From an uncultured Opitutia bacterium (GTDB taxonomy: Bacteria; Verrucomicrobiota; Verrucomicrobiia; Opitutales; UBA953), in the NCBI GenBank assembly GCA_903895475.1, contig CAITUF010000043.1, positions 1 to 27,373 on the forward strand: a DNA stretch of 27,373 nt, in the 5' to 3' direction. A model generated the notes under the pieces. That model saw only the letters and a program-made list of their open reading frames with translations. It was not told the DNA's origin and made no database searches. Positions 1 to 7,988 of this stretch are shown piece after piece (positions within the stretch are counted from its first letter, which is position 1; the number at the start of each line of letters is the position of its first letter). Position numbers and translations under genes: made by a program.

Positions 1-1370
1 CGGAGCGTGGGCGAAGCTCCCTCCGCCGCGAAGAGTTTCCAGGCGTGGGCTTCGAGGTCGGCGGCGAGCACGAACCAATCTTTACGACCAAAAATCCAGG
101 CGGCCTTCGCCAAGGCGCGGATGAGTAAGGCGTTCCATCCGAGCAAGGCCTTGTCGTCGCGCTCCGGCTGCGGCCGCAGGTTGCGAGCCGCCAGTAACGT
201 CGCGCGGGCACCCGCGAGGCGGTCGCGTTCGGCGGTCTTCGCGCGGAGTTTCGGAATGTTCGCCCCTTCGAAGTTGCCTTGGTCGGTCAGGCCATAGGCG
301 GCAGCGAAGGGCAGGGCTTCTTCCCCGAGCAAGGCCACAATCTCGGCGGGCTTCCAGACGTAGGTCGTGCCTTCCTCGTGGTGGGTGTCCGCATCGAGCG
401 CGCTGGCGAAGAGGCCGTTGGACAGGCGCATCTCGCGCTGCAGCCAGCCAATAGTTTCCTCGCAGATCCGCGCATACAACGGGTCGCGGTAGCGGGCCCA
501 AGCCTCGGCGTAGGTCCCGAGCAGCTGGGCGTTGTCGTACAGCATCTTTTCGAAGTGCGGTACGGTCCAGTCGCGGTCCACACAGTAGCGGTGAAAGCCG
601 CCACCGATTTGATCAAAGAGCCCGCCGCGGGCCATCCCGCCGAGCGTCACCGTGAGCACGGCGTCGAGCCGCGTGGCCAAGGCCCGGTCTTGTTCGACGG
701 CGGCGGTGCTCCGAATCGCGAGGAGGAAATCCACCGTCGGTGGGGATGGGAATTTCGGGGCGCCGCCGAAGCCGCCATAGGTGTCATCATGCTGTTCGCA
801 GAGTCGTTTGGCCGCCGCGAGCAGGTCGGCGGGCTGCGGTGAACTGCCATCTGCGTCCGGCGCTCGCGTCAGGTGCGTCAGGTTCTGGGCGATGGCATCG
901 GCGTTCGCGGCGAGTTCGTCCTTATTCCGGTGAAAGAAGTCCGACACCCGCATCAGCAACTGTGGCCAGGGGACTTGGCCCTGCCCACGATCTTCCGGCG
1001 GGAAGTAGGTGCCGCCGAAGAAGGGACGTCCGTCGGGGAGGCAGAAGCAATTGAGCGGCCAGCCACCATGACCGTTAATCATCTGGACCGCGTCCATCAT
1101 GAGTTTATCGACCTCGGGGCGTTCTTCCCGGTCGACCTTGATGCAGATGAAGTGCTGGTTCATCAGCTCCGCGATGTAAGGCTGCTCGAAGGACTCGCGG
1201 GCCATGACGTGGCACCAGTGGCAGGAAGAGTAGCCGACCGAGACGAGCACGGGTTTACCTTGGGCTTGGGCCTGGGCAAAGGCCTCCGCACCCCACGGCC
1301 ACCAATGGACGGGGTTAGCCGCATGCTGTTTCAGGTAGAGGGACTGCTCTTGGGCCAGACGATTGGACAC
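1..1370 (-). CDS. DUF255/YyaL-type thioredoxin-fold protein (partial, C-terminus outside window)
   Basis: The first 456 codons of a larger gene are present and reading continues off the left edge. The N-terminus has the family signature: NRLAQEQS, then NPVHWWPWG near residues 19-27, then GYSSCHWCHVM with a CxxC pair at Cys50 and Cys53. It is followed by KVDREERPEVD and GGWPLNCFCLPDGRPFFGGTY segments. Downstream come YGGFGGAPKFP, FDQIGGGFHRY and PHFEKMLYDNAQL, typical of the (alpha/alpha)6-barrel half of YyaL/SSP411 (spermatogenesis-associated protein 20) proteins. Family members are usually 600-700 residues, so roughly a third is missing. Function in bacteria is not established; a redox role or a sugar-epimerase-like fold has been proposed. 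The start is taken as GTG at 1370 because the family alignment begins there and no in-frame ATG lies just upstream. The gene is divergent from the peptidase gene at 1469. Confidence 0.9.
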   Translation of the reverse strand, partial: MSNRLAQEQSLYLKQHAANPVHWWPWGAEAFAQAQAQGKPVLVSVGYSSCHWCHVMARESFEQPYIAELMNQHFICIKVDREERPEVDKLMMDAVQMINGHGGWPLNCFCLPDGRPFFGGTYFPPEDRGQGQVPWPQLLMRVSDFFHRNKDELAANADAIAQNLTHLTRAPDADGSSPQPADLLAAAKRLCEQHDDTYGGFGGAPKFPSPPTVDFLLAIRSTAAVEQDRALATRLDAVLTVTLGGMARGGLFDQIGGGFHRYCVDRDWTVPHFEKMLYDNAQLLGTYAEAWARYRDPLYARICEETIGWLQREMRLSNGLFASALDADTHHEEGTTYVWKPAEIVALLGEEALPFAAAYGLTDQGNFEGANIPKLRAKTAERDRLAGARATLLAARNLRPQPERDDKALLGWNALLIRALAKAAWIFGRKDWFVLAADLEAHAWKLFAAEGASPTL

Positions 1371-1468
1371 CCCCGCAAGGTTGCGGCTCTTTGGCCGGGT
1401 GCAACCCTCGAGGTTTTGGCCTGTTCGTCTTGCAGGCGCAGGGGGCGGGCTTAATCCTCCTTCTCCCC

Positions 1469-2095
1469 ATGCGGCGCCTCCTCCTTGCCCTTTTTCTCGC
1501 CACGGCGGCCGTCCAGGCCGTCGAGGTGCAGCTGGTCTTTGACGATAAGGCCGACGAAGCGAAGTTGAAGGCCTTCGGCGCCCGCTCCGTGGAGCTCATC
1601 AAGGAATGGGAACCTAAGATCGCCGTGGTCCTCGGGACGGCCGAGGCCAAGCGCCCGAAACAACTGACGGTCCGCTTCAAGGACATGGACGGCGTGGCCT
1701 TTTGGGACGGTAAGGCCATCACGGTCTCGAGCCGTTATGCGTCCAAGCACCCGGACGACGTGATGCTGGTGGTTCATGAGTTGACCCACGTCCTGCAGGG
1801 CTACCGCAAAATCCCCAGCTGGATGACCGAAGGTATCGCCGACTATGTCCGCTTCGGCATCGCCGAGGAAGGGAAGTTTGGCATCCGTATCGACCCAGTG
1901 AAGAACAAGCCGCGCGATTCCTACCGCGTGACGGGCTACCTGATTCTGCAGGCCGAAAAACGCCACCCTGGACTGGTCAAGAAACTACACCTCGCTGGCG
2001 TGTCCGGCGGCGATGTCGAGAAGGTTTGGGCTGAGCACTGCGGCCAGACGATTGATGAGACTTGGGCTGCGGTCGTGCCCGCCAAGACGAAGTAA
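1469..2095 (+). CDS. Secreted BSP-type zinc metallopeptidase (plant/bacterial basic secretory peptidase family)
   Basis: A 208-residue protein with an N-terminal signal peptide (MRRLLLALFLATAAVQA, predicted cleavage near residue 17). The zinc-peptidase motif HELTH is at residues 103-107, followed by VLQGY, and WMTEGIADYVRFG lies near 118-130. HExxH plus a downstream EGIADYVR is characteristic of the basic secretory protein peptidase family (PF04450), so the inferred role is hydrolysis of peptides in the periplasm or outside the cell. The ATG at 1469 was chosen over an upstream TTG because it begins directly at the signal peptide; no clear Shine-Dalgarno sequence precedes it. The stop codon lies 2 bp before mutL, so the two are probably co-transcribed although their functions are unrelated. 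Substrate unknown. The family call rests on motif recognition. Confidence 0.8.
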   Translation: MRRLLLALFLATAAVQAVEVQLVFDDKADEAKLKAFGARSVELIKEWEPKIAVVLGTAEAKRPKQLTVRFKDMDGVAFWDGKAITVSSRYASKHPDDVMLVVHELTHVLQGYRKIPSWMTEGIADYVRFGIAEEGKFGIRIDPVKNKPRDSYRVTGYLILQAEKRHPGLVKKLHLAGVSGGDVEKVWAEHCGQTIDETWAAVVPAKTK

Positions 2096-2097
2096 GT

Positions 2098-3840
2098 ATG
2101 TCGACGATCCGCGTACTCGACCCGACGGTCGCCAACCAAATCGCCGCCGGCGAAGTGGTGGAGCGTCCCGCCGCGGTCGTTAAGGAGCTCCTCGAGAACG
2201 CCCTGGATGCCGGGGCGACGCGCGTGGTCGTGGATTTCTCCCGCGGTGGCAAAGCCCTCACGGTCGTCGAAGATAATGGCAAGGGGATGACGCCAGGAGA
2301 GGCACTCCTGAGCCTCGAGCGTCATGCGACCAGCAAGATCCGACTCGCCGCCGACCTCGACCGCATCACGACCTTTGGCTTTCGCGGTGAAGCCCTGCCT
2401 TCCATCGCCAGCGTGGCGCGCTTCACCCTGCAGACGCGTCCCGCTTCCGCACCTTCCGGCACCGAACTACTGATCAACGGTGGTCGGGTCGTCCATCAGC
2501 GTGAGCATGGCATGGCCCCCGGTACGCGCATCGAAGTTACCAACCTTTTTCATCCGGTACCTGCCCGTTTGAAATTTCTGAAGTCCGACGAGACCGAGGC
2601 CGCGCACATCATCCGCTTGGTGCGCCTGTATGCGGTCTCGCACCCGCAGGTGGGTTTTCTACTGCGCGAAGATGGCCGCGAGATCTTCCGGTCGCCGGGT
2701 AATGTCCCGCTCTTGGACCGCGTCCGTGAGATCTGGGGCCGACAGGTCGCCGATGAGGTTAGCCTGATGCCAGTCTTCGAACGCGACGGCATGCGCCTGA
2801 GCGGACTTTTGGGTAAGCCCGGCGTGAGCCGCGGTACGCGCCAAGACCTAGTGACGGTTGTTAACGGCCGCCCCGTCGACAGCCGTACCATGGCCTTCGC
2901 CTTGACCGAGAGTTATCACACGCTGATTCCGAAAGGGCGTTACCCGTTAGCCTTCGCCTTCCTCGAAATCGACCCGGCTTGGGTCGATGTGAACGTCCAC
3001 CCCGCGAAGCGTGAGGTGCGTTTCCGCGACGAGGCCCGCGTCCGCGGTTTCCTCATCCAGTCTGTCCTTTCTGTGCTTCTGGCCCGGGTGGACGACGGTC
3101 TACCAACGACGACGATACCGGCGATCACGCCGACCCTCGTGCCGTCCTTCGTTACCCCAACGGCTACCTCCGGCGCTGCTCCTCTGGCCGTCCCCTCGCC
3201 AACGTCGACGTATGTGCCGCCCGTTTCCGCCCCGCTGGCTTCCGCTCCGGCCTCCAGCAGTTCGCTGCGTCTGAGTTGGCGTCTGCTCGCGCGTCTGCGC
3301 GAAGAGCGGGCTGTCTTCGAGACCCCGACGGGCTTGGCTATCTTCGATATTGGCGCTGCCCACCAGCGCGTACTCTACGAGGACATCCTCCGCCAGTTCT
3401 CCGAACATAAGCCCGTCAGTCAGCCCTTGTTGGTGCCCTTGACCATCGAGCTCGAGCCTTTGCCCGCGGCGGTGCTGAAAGAGCGCATGGGGCTATTACA
3501 GAGCGCTGGTTTTGAATTCGAGGAATACGGCCGTAATTTCTGGCGGGTGGGCGCGTTGCCAATCTGGCTAGATCCGGCGGATGCGTTGGGCTTTTTACGC
3601 GACCTACTCGCGGAGATGGCGCGCCGTGAAGGTGACTTTGGTCGTCCGGCCCTGGCTTACGACGCCTTGGCGCGGATGGCGGTTAATAAGGCCCGCCGGA
3701 AGGGCGACGCCTTGGCCGATGGCGAGCTCCTGGAACTCGTCCAAGCGCTCTTTCGGACCGCTCAGCCCGGAACGGACCCGAAGGGCCGTCGGACGTTTGT
3801 GGAGTGGACGGATGCCGACCTCGGTCGGCGTTTCAGCTGA
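2098..3840 (+). CDS. mutL: DNA mismatch repair protein MutL
   Basis: A 580-residue MutL that couples MutS mismatch recognition to downstream repair. The N-terminal GHKL ATPase is intact: KELLENALDAGA (Glu30, Asn34), DNGKGM at 59-64, GFRGEAL at 94-100, then the transducer domain with NGRPVD (256-261) and VNVHPAKREVRF (298-309). A Pro/Ala/Ser/Thr-rich linker spans about 332-390, followed by the C-terminal dimerisation domain. The usual nicking-endonuclease motif DQHA(x)2E(x)4E is degenerate here (D417-I-G-A-A-H-Q, then Glu428), and the ACxxAxK and CPHGRP metal motifs are also not preserved (AVNKA near 528-532, DPKGRR at 560-565). This suggests a MutL without nicking activity, or with altered activity. 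The ATG at 2098 matches the family N-terminus. No Shine-Dalgarno sequence is apparent. Confidence 0.97.
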   Translation: MSTIRVLDPTVANQIAAGEVVERPAAVVKELLENALDAGATRVVVDFSRGGKALTVVEDNGKGMTPGEALLSLERHATSKIRLAADLDRITTFGFRGEALPSIASVARFTLQTRPASAPSGTELLINGGRVVHQREHGMAPGTRIEVTNLFHPVPARLKFLKSDETEAAHIIRLVRLYAVSHPQVGFLLREDGREIFRSPGNVPLLDRVREIWGRQVADEVSLMPVFERDGMRLSGLLGKPGVSRGTRQDLVTVVNGRPVDSRTMAFALTESYHTLIPKGRYPLAFAFLEIDPAWVDVNVHPAKREVRFRDEARVRGFLIQSVLSVLLARVDDGLPTTTIPAITPTLVPSFVTPTATSGAAPLAVPSPTSTYVPPVSAPLASAPASSSSLRLSWRLLARLREERAVFETPTGLAIFDIGAAHQRVLYEDILRQFSEHKPVSQPLLVPLTIELEPLPAAVLKERMGLLQSAGFEFEEYGRNFWRVGALPIWLDPADALGFLRDLLAEMARREGDFGRPALAYDALARMAVNKARRKGDALADGELLELVQALFRTAQPGTDPKGRRTFVEWTDADLGRRFS

Positions 3841-3845
3841 TCAGC
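3836..3845. repeat. 10-bp palindrome spanning two convergent stop codons
   Basis: GCTGATCAGC is a perfect palindrome centred between 3840 and 3841. The mutL stop TGA is its left half-centre and the uvrB stop TGA, on the opposite strand, is the right. The genes meet with zero intergenic bases, and no terminator hairpin with a T-tract is visible at the junction. Confidence 0.6.
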
Positions 3846-5829
3846 GGCGCCCGCCTTTACGACGTTGTTTGGCGGGGGCCGGCTTGCCCGTACGCAGTGC
3901 TTCAATCTGGTCGCGCAACATCGCGGCCTTCTCGAACTGGAGTTCATCCGCGGCCTCTAACATCTCCGTCTCAAGGTCAGCCAGGACTCGGGCCACATCG
4001 CGGTCATCGGTGCCTTCGGCCACCGCGAGCAGGGCTTCTTCTTCGTCGACGAGGCTTTCCTCGATTGCCCGGACCGTGCTTTTGGGCGTGATGCCATGCT
4101 TCACATTGTAAGCCTGCTGGCGCTTGCGTCGGTCGCCGCAGATGGTCAGCGCGCGCGTCAGTGACTTCGTCATCACGTCAGCGTAGAGCAGAACCTTACC
4201 GTCAACGTGACGGGCGGCGCGGCCAGAGGTCTGGATGAGGCTCGTCTCGCTACGTAGGAAGCCTTCCTTGTCCGCGTCGAGGATGCCGACCAAGGCCACT
4301 TCAGGTAAGTCGAGGCCTTCGCGGAGTAGGTTAACGCCAACGAGGACGTCGAACTTACCTGCCCGCAGGCGGCGTAGAATCTCCACGCGCTCGATGGCGT
4401 CGATGTCGGAGTGGAGGTATTCGACCTTCAGCCCGTGCTCACGCATGAAATGCGAAAGGTCTTCGGACATCCGCTTCGTGAGTGTGGTGACCAAGGTGCG
4501 CCAGCCGAGTGCGGCTACCCGCTTGGCTTCACCGATGATATCCTCCACCTGACCGCGAATCGGTCGGACCTCCATGACAGGGTCGAGCAAGCCGGTCGGG
4601 CGGATGACCTGCTCGGCGATGACGGTGGAGACTTTATACTCATACGGCGCAGGCGTGGCCGAGACGTAGACCGTCTGGCCGGAAATTGTATCAAACTCCT
4701 CGGGCCGTAACGGACGGTTTTCCATGGCCGACGGTAGGCGGAAACCGAAGTCGACCAGCTTTTCTTTGCGCGCGCGGTCGCCGTGGTACATCCCGCCGAT
4801 CTGCGAGACCGAGACGTGGCTTTCGTCGATGAAGATCAGTCGGTCGTCTGGGAAGAAGTCTAGAAGGCAATGCGGGCGCTCGCCCGGCCGGCGGCCGGCC
4901 ATATGCATCGAGTAATTTTCAATGCCCGAGCAAAAACCTGTTTCGCGCAGCATCTCGAGGTCGTGCTCAACCCGCATACGAATGCGTTGGGCTTCGATGA
5001 GCCGGTTGGACTTTTCGAAGAACGCCACGCGTTCCTCGAGTTCGGCCCGGATGGCCTCGGCGGCCGTCTTCACGCGGGCGGGCGAAGTGACGTATTGGTT
5101 GGCGGGGTAGAGGTCGAACTTATCGAGCGTCTTGCCTGGGCGCACGGTGACGGCATCGAGTTCCCGAATCTGCTCCAGCGTATCGCCCCAGAATTCCAGC
5201 CGGATGGCTGATTCCATGTAGGCTGGCCAGATATCGATAGTCTCGCCGCGGGCCCGGAAGGTACAGCGCTCGAGGATGGCGTCGTTACGAGAGTATTGGT
5301 TGGCGACTAGCCGCGTCAGCAGTTCGTCGCGCTTGATGACGAGCCCCTGGCGGAGAGGAATCATCAGCGCCAAGAAGTCCTCGGGTGAACCTAAACCGTA
5401 GATACACGAGACCGAGGCGATGACGATCACGTCGCGCCGGGAGAGCAGGGCGCTGCTGGCACTGATGCGCATGCGTTCGATGTCCTCGTTGATAGCCGAG
5501 TCCTTCTCGATGAACGTATCCGTCTGCGGGACGTAGGCCTCGGGCTGGTAGTAATCGTAATAGCTGACGAAGTATTCGACCGCGTTCTCGGGGAAGAAGT
5601 GTTTGAACTCCGAGTAGAGTTGGGCCGCCAGCGTCTTGTTGTGCGAGATGATCAGCGCCGGCCGTTGCTGGCGCGCGATCAGGTTTGCCATGGTGAATGT
5701 CTTACCCGAACCCGTCACGCCGAGCAGAGTCTGGCGCGCATTCCCCGCCGTGAGGGAGGCGTCCAAGGTGGCGATGGCCGTGGGCTGGTCGCCCATCGGT
5801 TGGTAGTCGGAATGCAGACGGAACTCCAT
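3841..5829 (-). CDS. uvrB: Excinuclease ABC subunit B (UvrB)
   Basis: A 662-residue UvrB, close to the 673 of E. coli. It is the damage-verifying helicase-like subunit of nucleotide excision repair that loads from UvrA and recruits UvrC. Seen: N-terminal DYQPMGDQPTAI, Walker A GVTGSGKT at 37-44, the beta-hairpin region YYDYYQPEAYVPQTDTFIEK, DESHVSVSQIGGMY (helicase II/DE-box region), LREGLDLPEVALVGILDADK, QTSGRAARH, and a C-terminal UVR motif (DELQFEKAAMLRDQIEAL) that binds UvrC. The C-terminus ends in a basic tail. ATG at 5829 gives the standard N-terminus. It lies 5 bp after the HAD phosphatase gene and is the last gene of the nadE-glcD-HAD-uvrB operon, tail to tail with mutL. Confidence 0.98.
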   Translation of the reverse strand: MEFRLHSDYQPMGDQPTAIATLDASLTAGNARQTLLGVTGSGKTFTMANLIARQQRPALIISHNKTLAAQLYSEFKHFFPENAVEYFVSYYDYYQPEAYVPQTDTFIEKDSAINEDIERMRISASSALLSRRDVIVIASVSCIYGLGSPEDFLALMIPLRQGLVIKRDELLTRLVANQYSRNDAILERCTFRARGETIDIWPAYMESAIRLEFWGDTLEQIRELDAVTVRPGKTLDKFDLYPANQYVTSPARVKTAAEAIRAELEERVAFFEKSNRLIEAQRIRMRVEHDLEMLRETGFCSGIENYSMHMAGRRPGERPHCLLDFFPDDRLIFIDESHVSVSQIGGMYHGDRARKEKLVDFGFRLPSAMENRPLRPEEFDTISGQTVYVSATPAPYEYKVSTVIAEQVIRPTGLLDPVMEVRPIRGQVEDIIGEAKRVAALGWRTLVTTLTKRMSEDLSHFMREHGLKVEYLHSDIDAIERVEILRRLRAGKFDVLVGVNLLREGLDLPEVALVGILDADKEGFLRSETSLIQTSGRAARHVDGKVLLYADVMTKSLTRALTICGDRRKRQQAYNVKHGITPKSTVRAIEESLVDEEEALLAVAEGTDDRDVARVLADLETEMLEAADELQFEKAAMLRDQIEALRTGKPAPAKQRRKGGRR

Positions 5830-5834
5830 ACCGC

Positions 5835-6500
5835 TTAGTCGAGACGCCCGCGCACGAGCCAGCCGGCGTCGACCTCGGAGAGGTCCTTCACGATGCGATG
5901 GGCCTTTTGCGGCAGCAGGGCTTCGCGGGTATTCGTGGTCGCTAAAGCAATGGTGATAAACCCGCCGGCGAGGCCGGCTTGGATGCCCGAGAAGGAATCC
6001 TCGAAGACGAACGACGCTGCGGGGTCGCCGCCCGCCAAGGCGCAGGCTTTCAGGAAGACCTCGGGGTCGGGCTTGCCGCGGGAGACATCCTCACTGCTGA
6101 CGGCGCCTTCGAAAAAGACGCCCAACCCGAAGAGCTCGAACGCGAGTGCCAGATTTTCCTTCTGCGTCGAGGTGCCGATGACGCAGGAAATTCCCGCGGC
6201 TTGGAGTGCACGCAGGAGCTCGAAGACACCAGGCAGTACGCGGATGTGCCCTTGGCGGGCAATCACTCGATAGAGCTCTTCCTTGCGATAGGAGAGGCGA
6301 CGGACCTCCTGAGGGTCGCGCGTCCACTGGAGGATATCAGGGATGATGAGCTCGTTGCGCTTACCGAAGCCGCGGACGAAGTGGTCAGCAGGCAGGGGGA
6401 GTTTCTCTTCGACCGCTAACTGTTCCCAAGAGCGTTCATGGGCGACGGCGGAGTCGACGACGACCCCGTCCCAATCAAAGACGGCGACAGTGCGACCCAT
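5835..6500 (-). CDS. HAD-superfamily phosphatase / beta-phosphoglucomutase-like
   Basis: A 221-residue protein of the HAD subfamily IA with all four motifs visible. Motif I is FDWDGVVVDS, with nucleophile Asp9 and acid/base Asp11. Motif II is GTST at 109-112. Motif III is Lys143 in GKPDPE. Motif IV is FEDS with Glu167 and Asp168. The helical cap between motifs I and II (about residues 18-85) resembles that of beta-phosphoglucomutase and small sugar-phosphate phosphatases. Substrate cannot be told from sequence. Because the gene sits next to a glycolate-oxidase-like gene, phosphoglycolate is an attractive substrate (phosphoglycolate to glycolate to glyoxylate), but this is inference from context only. 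It is 3 bp after the FAD oxidase gene and 5 bp before uvrB. Confidence 0.9.
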   Translation of the reverse strand: MGRTVAVFDWDGVVVDSAVAHERSWEQLAVEEKLPLPADHFVRGFGKRNELIIPDILQWTRDPQEVRRLSYRKEELYRVIARQGHIRVLPGVFELLRALQAAGISCVIGTSTQKENLALAFELFGLGVFFEGAVSSEDVSRGKPDPEVFLKACALAGGDPAASFVFEDSFSGIQAGLAGGFITIALATTNTREALLPQKAHRIVKDLSEVDAGWLVRGRLD

Positions 6501-6503
6501 GGC

Positions 6504-7982
6504 TCAGTGCTTATCCCAGGCGAGGGTGACCTTGACTGGACGATGCTCCCAAACGTTGAGGGGCTCGAAAATCTGGCCTGGAGCTAGAATATTATTCGGG
6601 TCAAGGGCGCGCTTCACCGCCAGCATCGCACCGATTTCTGCGGGCGAGTGTTGCAGGCGGAGGAACGGGGACTTGGCGATACCGATACCGTGTTCCCCGG
6701 TGATAGCGCCGCCGAGTTCAACGACCTTCTTCATGACATCGTAGATTGCCAACTCGGCCTTGCGGCAGTGCTCGGGGTTATCACGGTCATACATGATGTG
6801 CACGTGGAAGTTGCCGTCAGCGGCATGGCCAAAGGTCGGCGTCGCCAAGCCCACGCGGTCGCGAACCTCGCGGGTGTAGCGGATGAGCTCCACGTAACTG
6901 CGGAACGGCACCACGATGTCCTCGTTTAACTTCGCATTCCCGAGGGCGTACATCGCCTGGGAGCACGTGCGACGGATATCCCAGAGCGCCTCCGCCTCGG
7001 CTTCAACGTCGGTCTCGCGGAAGGCCACGGCGTATTGCGCAATCCAGGCACGGACCTTCACGGCATCTTCGGCGAGGGCAGCGGGGTGGCCGTCGATCTC
7101 GACCAGCAGGATAGCATGGGTCTCTTCGACGCCGTGTAATTCAGCGGTGGAGAAGACGCGGCTCCCGCGGCGTTTTTCCGCCGCATCAACCGTTTGCGTA
7201 TCGAGGAATTCGAAGACCGCCGGGTTCACGCGTGCACCCATCAAGGCGGCCGCGGCTTCGAGCGCGCCTTCATCGGTGCGGCAAGCCAGCAGGAACGTGC
7301 GACGGGCCTTGGGCTTATTGACGAGCTTGAGTGTGGCTTTGGTGATGATCCCGAGGGTCCCCTCGGAGCCGATCCAGAGGTCCCGGATATTGAGCCCGCT
7401 GACGAACTTGCGGAGCGGCGCGCCCCAGGTGACCTTCTCGCCAGTCGGCAAGAAGCCCTCGAGTGCGTAGACGTGGTCTCGGACCACGCCGTACTTGGCG
7501 GCACGGAGACCCCCAGCATTAGTGGCGATGTTGCCGCCGATACTGCAGTACTTCAGCGAAGAAGGGTCGGGCGGGAAGAAGAGACCGTGTTCAGCGGCGA
7601 GTTCGTTAATGTGGGCCGTGATGGCACCAGGCTGGACCGTCGCCATCGCCGAAATCGGGTCGATCTCAATTTTGTCCCAGTGGTCGAGGTGGATGACCCA
7701 GCCGCCGTGAATCGGAGAACTTGCGCCGGTGTTACCGGTGCCACGGCCGCGCACGGTGACAGGCACTTGATGTTCGTTAGCCAGTTTAAGGACGACGCCG
7801 ATATCCTCTTCCACGTCCGGACGGATGACCGCCTCGGGCATGAAGGACAGGCGCATGTTGTCGAAGGAAGCCGCGAAGCACGTGGCCTCGTCGGTCTTGA
7901 CCTTAGCGGCGCCCAAGCGGGCAAGCAGCGCCTGCGTGGCGGCGGGATGGGTGCGTACGGGAGTCGTCACGCCCCCTAACAA
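6504..7982 (-). CDS. glcD: FAD-linked 2-hydroxyacid oxidase/dehydrogenase (glycolate oxidase GlcD or D-lactate dehydrogenase family)
   Basis: About 492 residues of a flavoprotein with an N-terminal FAD-binding domain: TVRGRGTGNTG, CSIGGNIATNAGGLRAAKYG and IGSEGTLGIIT. The C-terminal FAD-oxidase domain carries FGHAADGNFHVHI (metal/substrate histidines) and GEHGIGIAKSPFL. This architecture fits GlcD and D-lactate dehydrogenases, which oxidise a 2-hydroxyacid to the 2-oxoacid; glcE and glcF subunits are not in the window. No in-frame ATG exists near the 5' end. TTG at 7982 has an AAGGG just upstream, overlapping the nadE stop; a GTG at 7970 is an alternative. The gene lies 6 bp downstream of nadE in the same operon. 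The exact substrate is uncertain. Confidence 0.9.
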   Translation of the reverse strand: MLGGVTTPVRTHPAATQALLARLGAAKVKTDEATCFAASFDNMRLSFMPEAVIRPDVEEDIGVVLKLANEHQVPVTVRGRGTGNTGASSPIHGGWVIHLDHWDKIEIDPISAMATVQPGAITAHINELAAEHGLFFPPDPSSLKYCSIGGNIATNAGGLRAAKYGVVRDHVYALEGFLPTGEKVTWGAPLRKFVSGLNIRDLWIGSEGTLGIITKATLKLVNKPKARRTFLLACRTDEGALEAAAALMGARVNPAVFEFLDTQTVDAAEKRRGSRVFSTAELHGVEETHAILLVEIDGHPAALAEDAVKVRAWIAQYAVAFRETDVEAEAEALWDIRRTCSQAMYALGNAKLNEDIVVPFRSYVELIRYTREVRDRVGLATPTFGHAADGNFHVHIMYDRDNPEHCRKAELAIYDVMKKVVELGGAITGEHGIGIAKSPFLRLQHSPAEIGAMLAVKRALDPNNILAPGQIFEPLNVWEHRPVKVTLAWDKH

Positions 7983-7988
7983 ACACCC

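Noticed and set aside
279..842. Open frame of 187 codons on the plus strand opposite the DUF255 gene
   Set aside because: The minus strand here reads as a recognisable DUF255/YyaL protein over its full length. The plus frame has no motif and is a high-GC shadow.
1373..1406. Short inverted repeats GGTTGC/GCAACC and CCGCAA/TTGCGG upstream of the DUF255 gene
   Set aside because: Arms of only 6 bp with either a 2-nt or a 16-nt spacer are expected by chance in a GC-rich gap; no promoter nearby fits them.
7194..7979. Open frame of 261 codons on the plus strand within the FAD oxidase gene
   Set aside because: Antisense shadow of a clearly conserved flavoprotein; its composition is rich in Arg/Gly/Asp/Glu without domain pattern.
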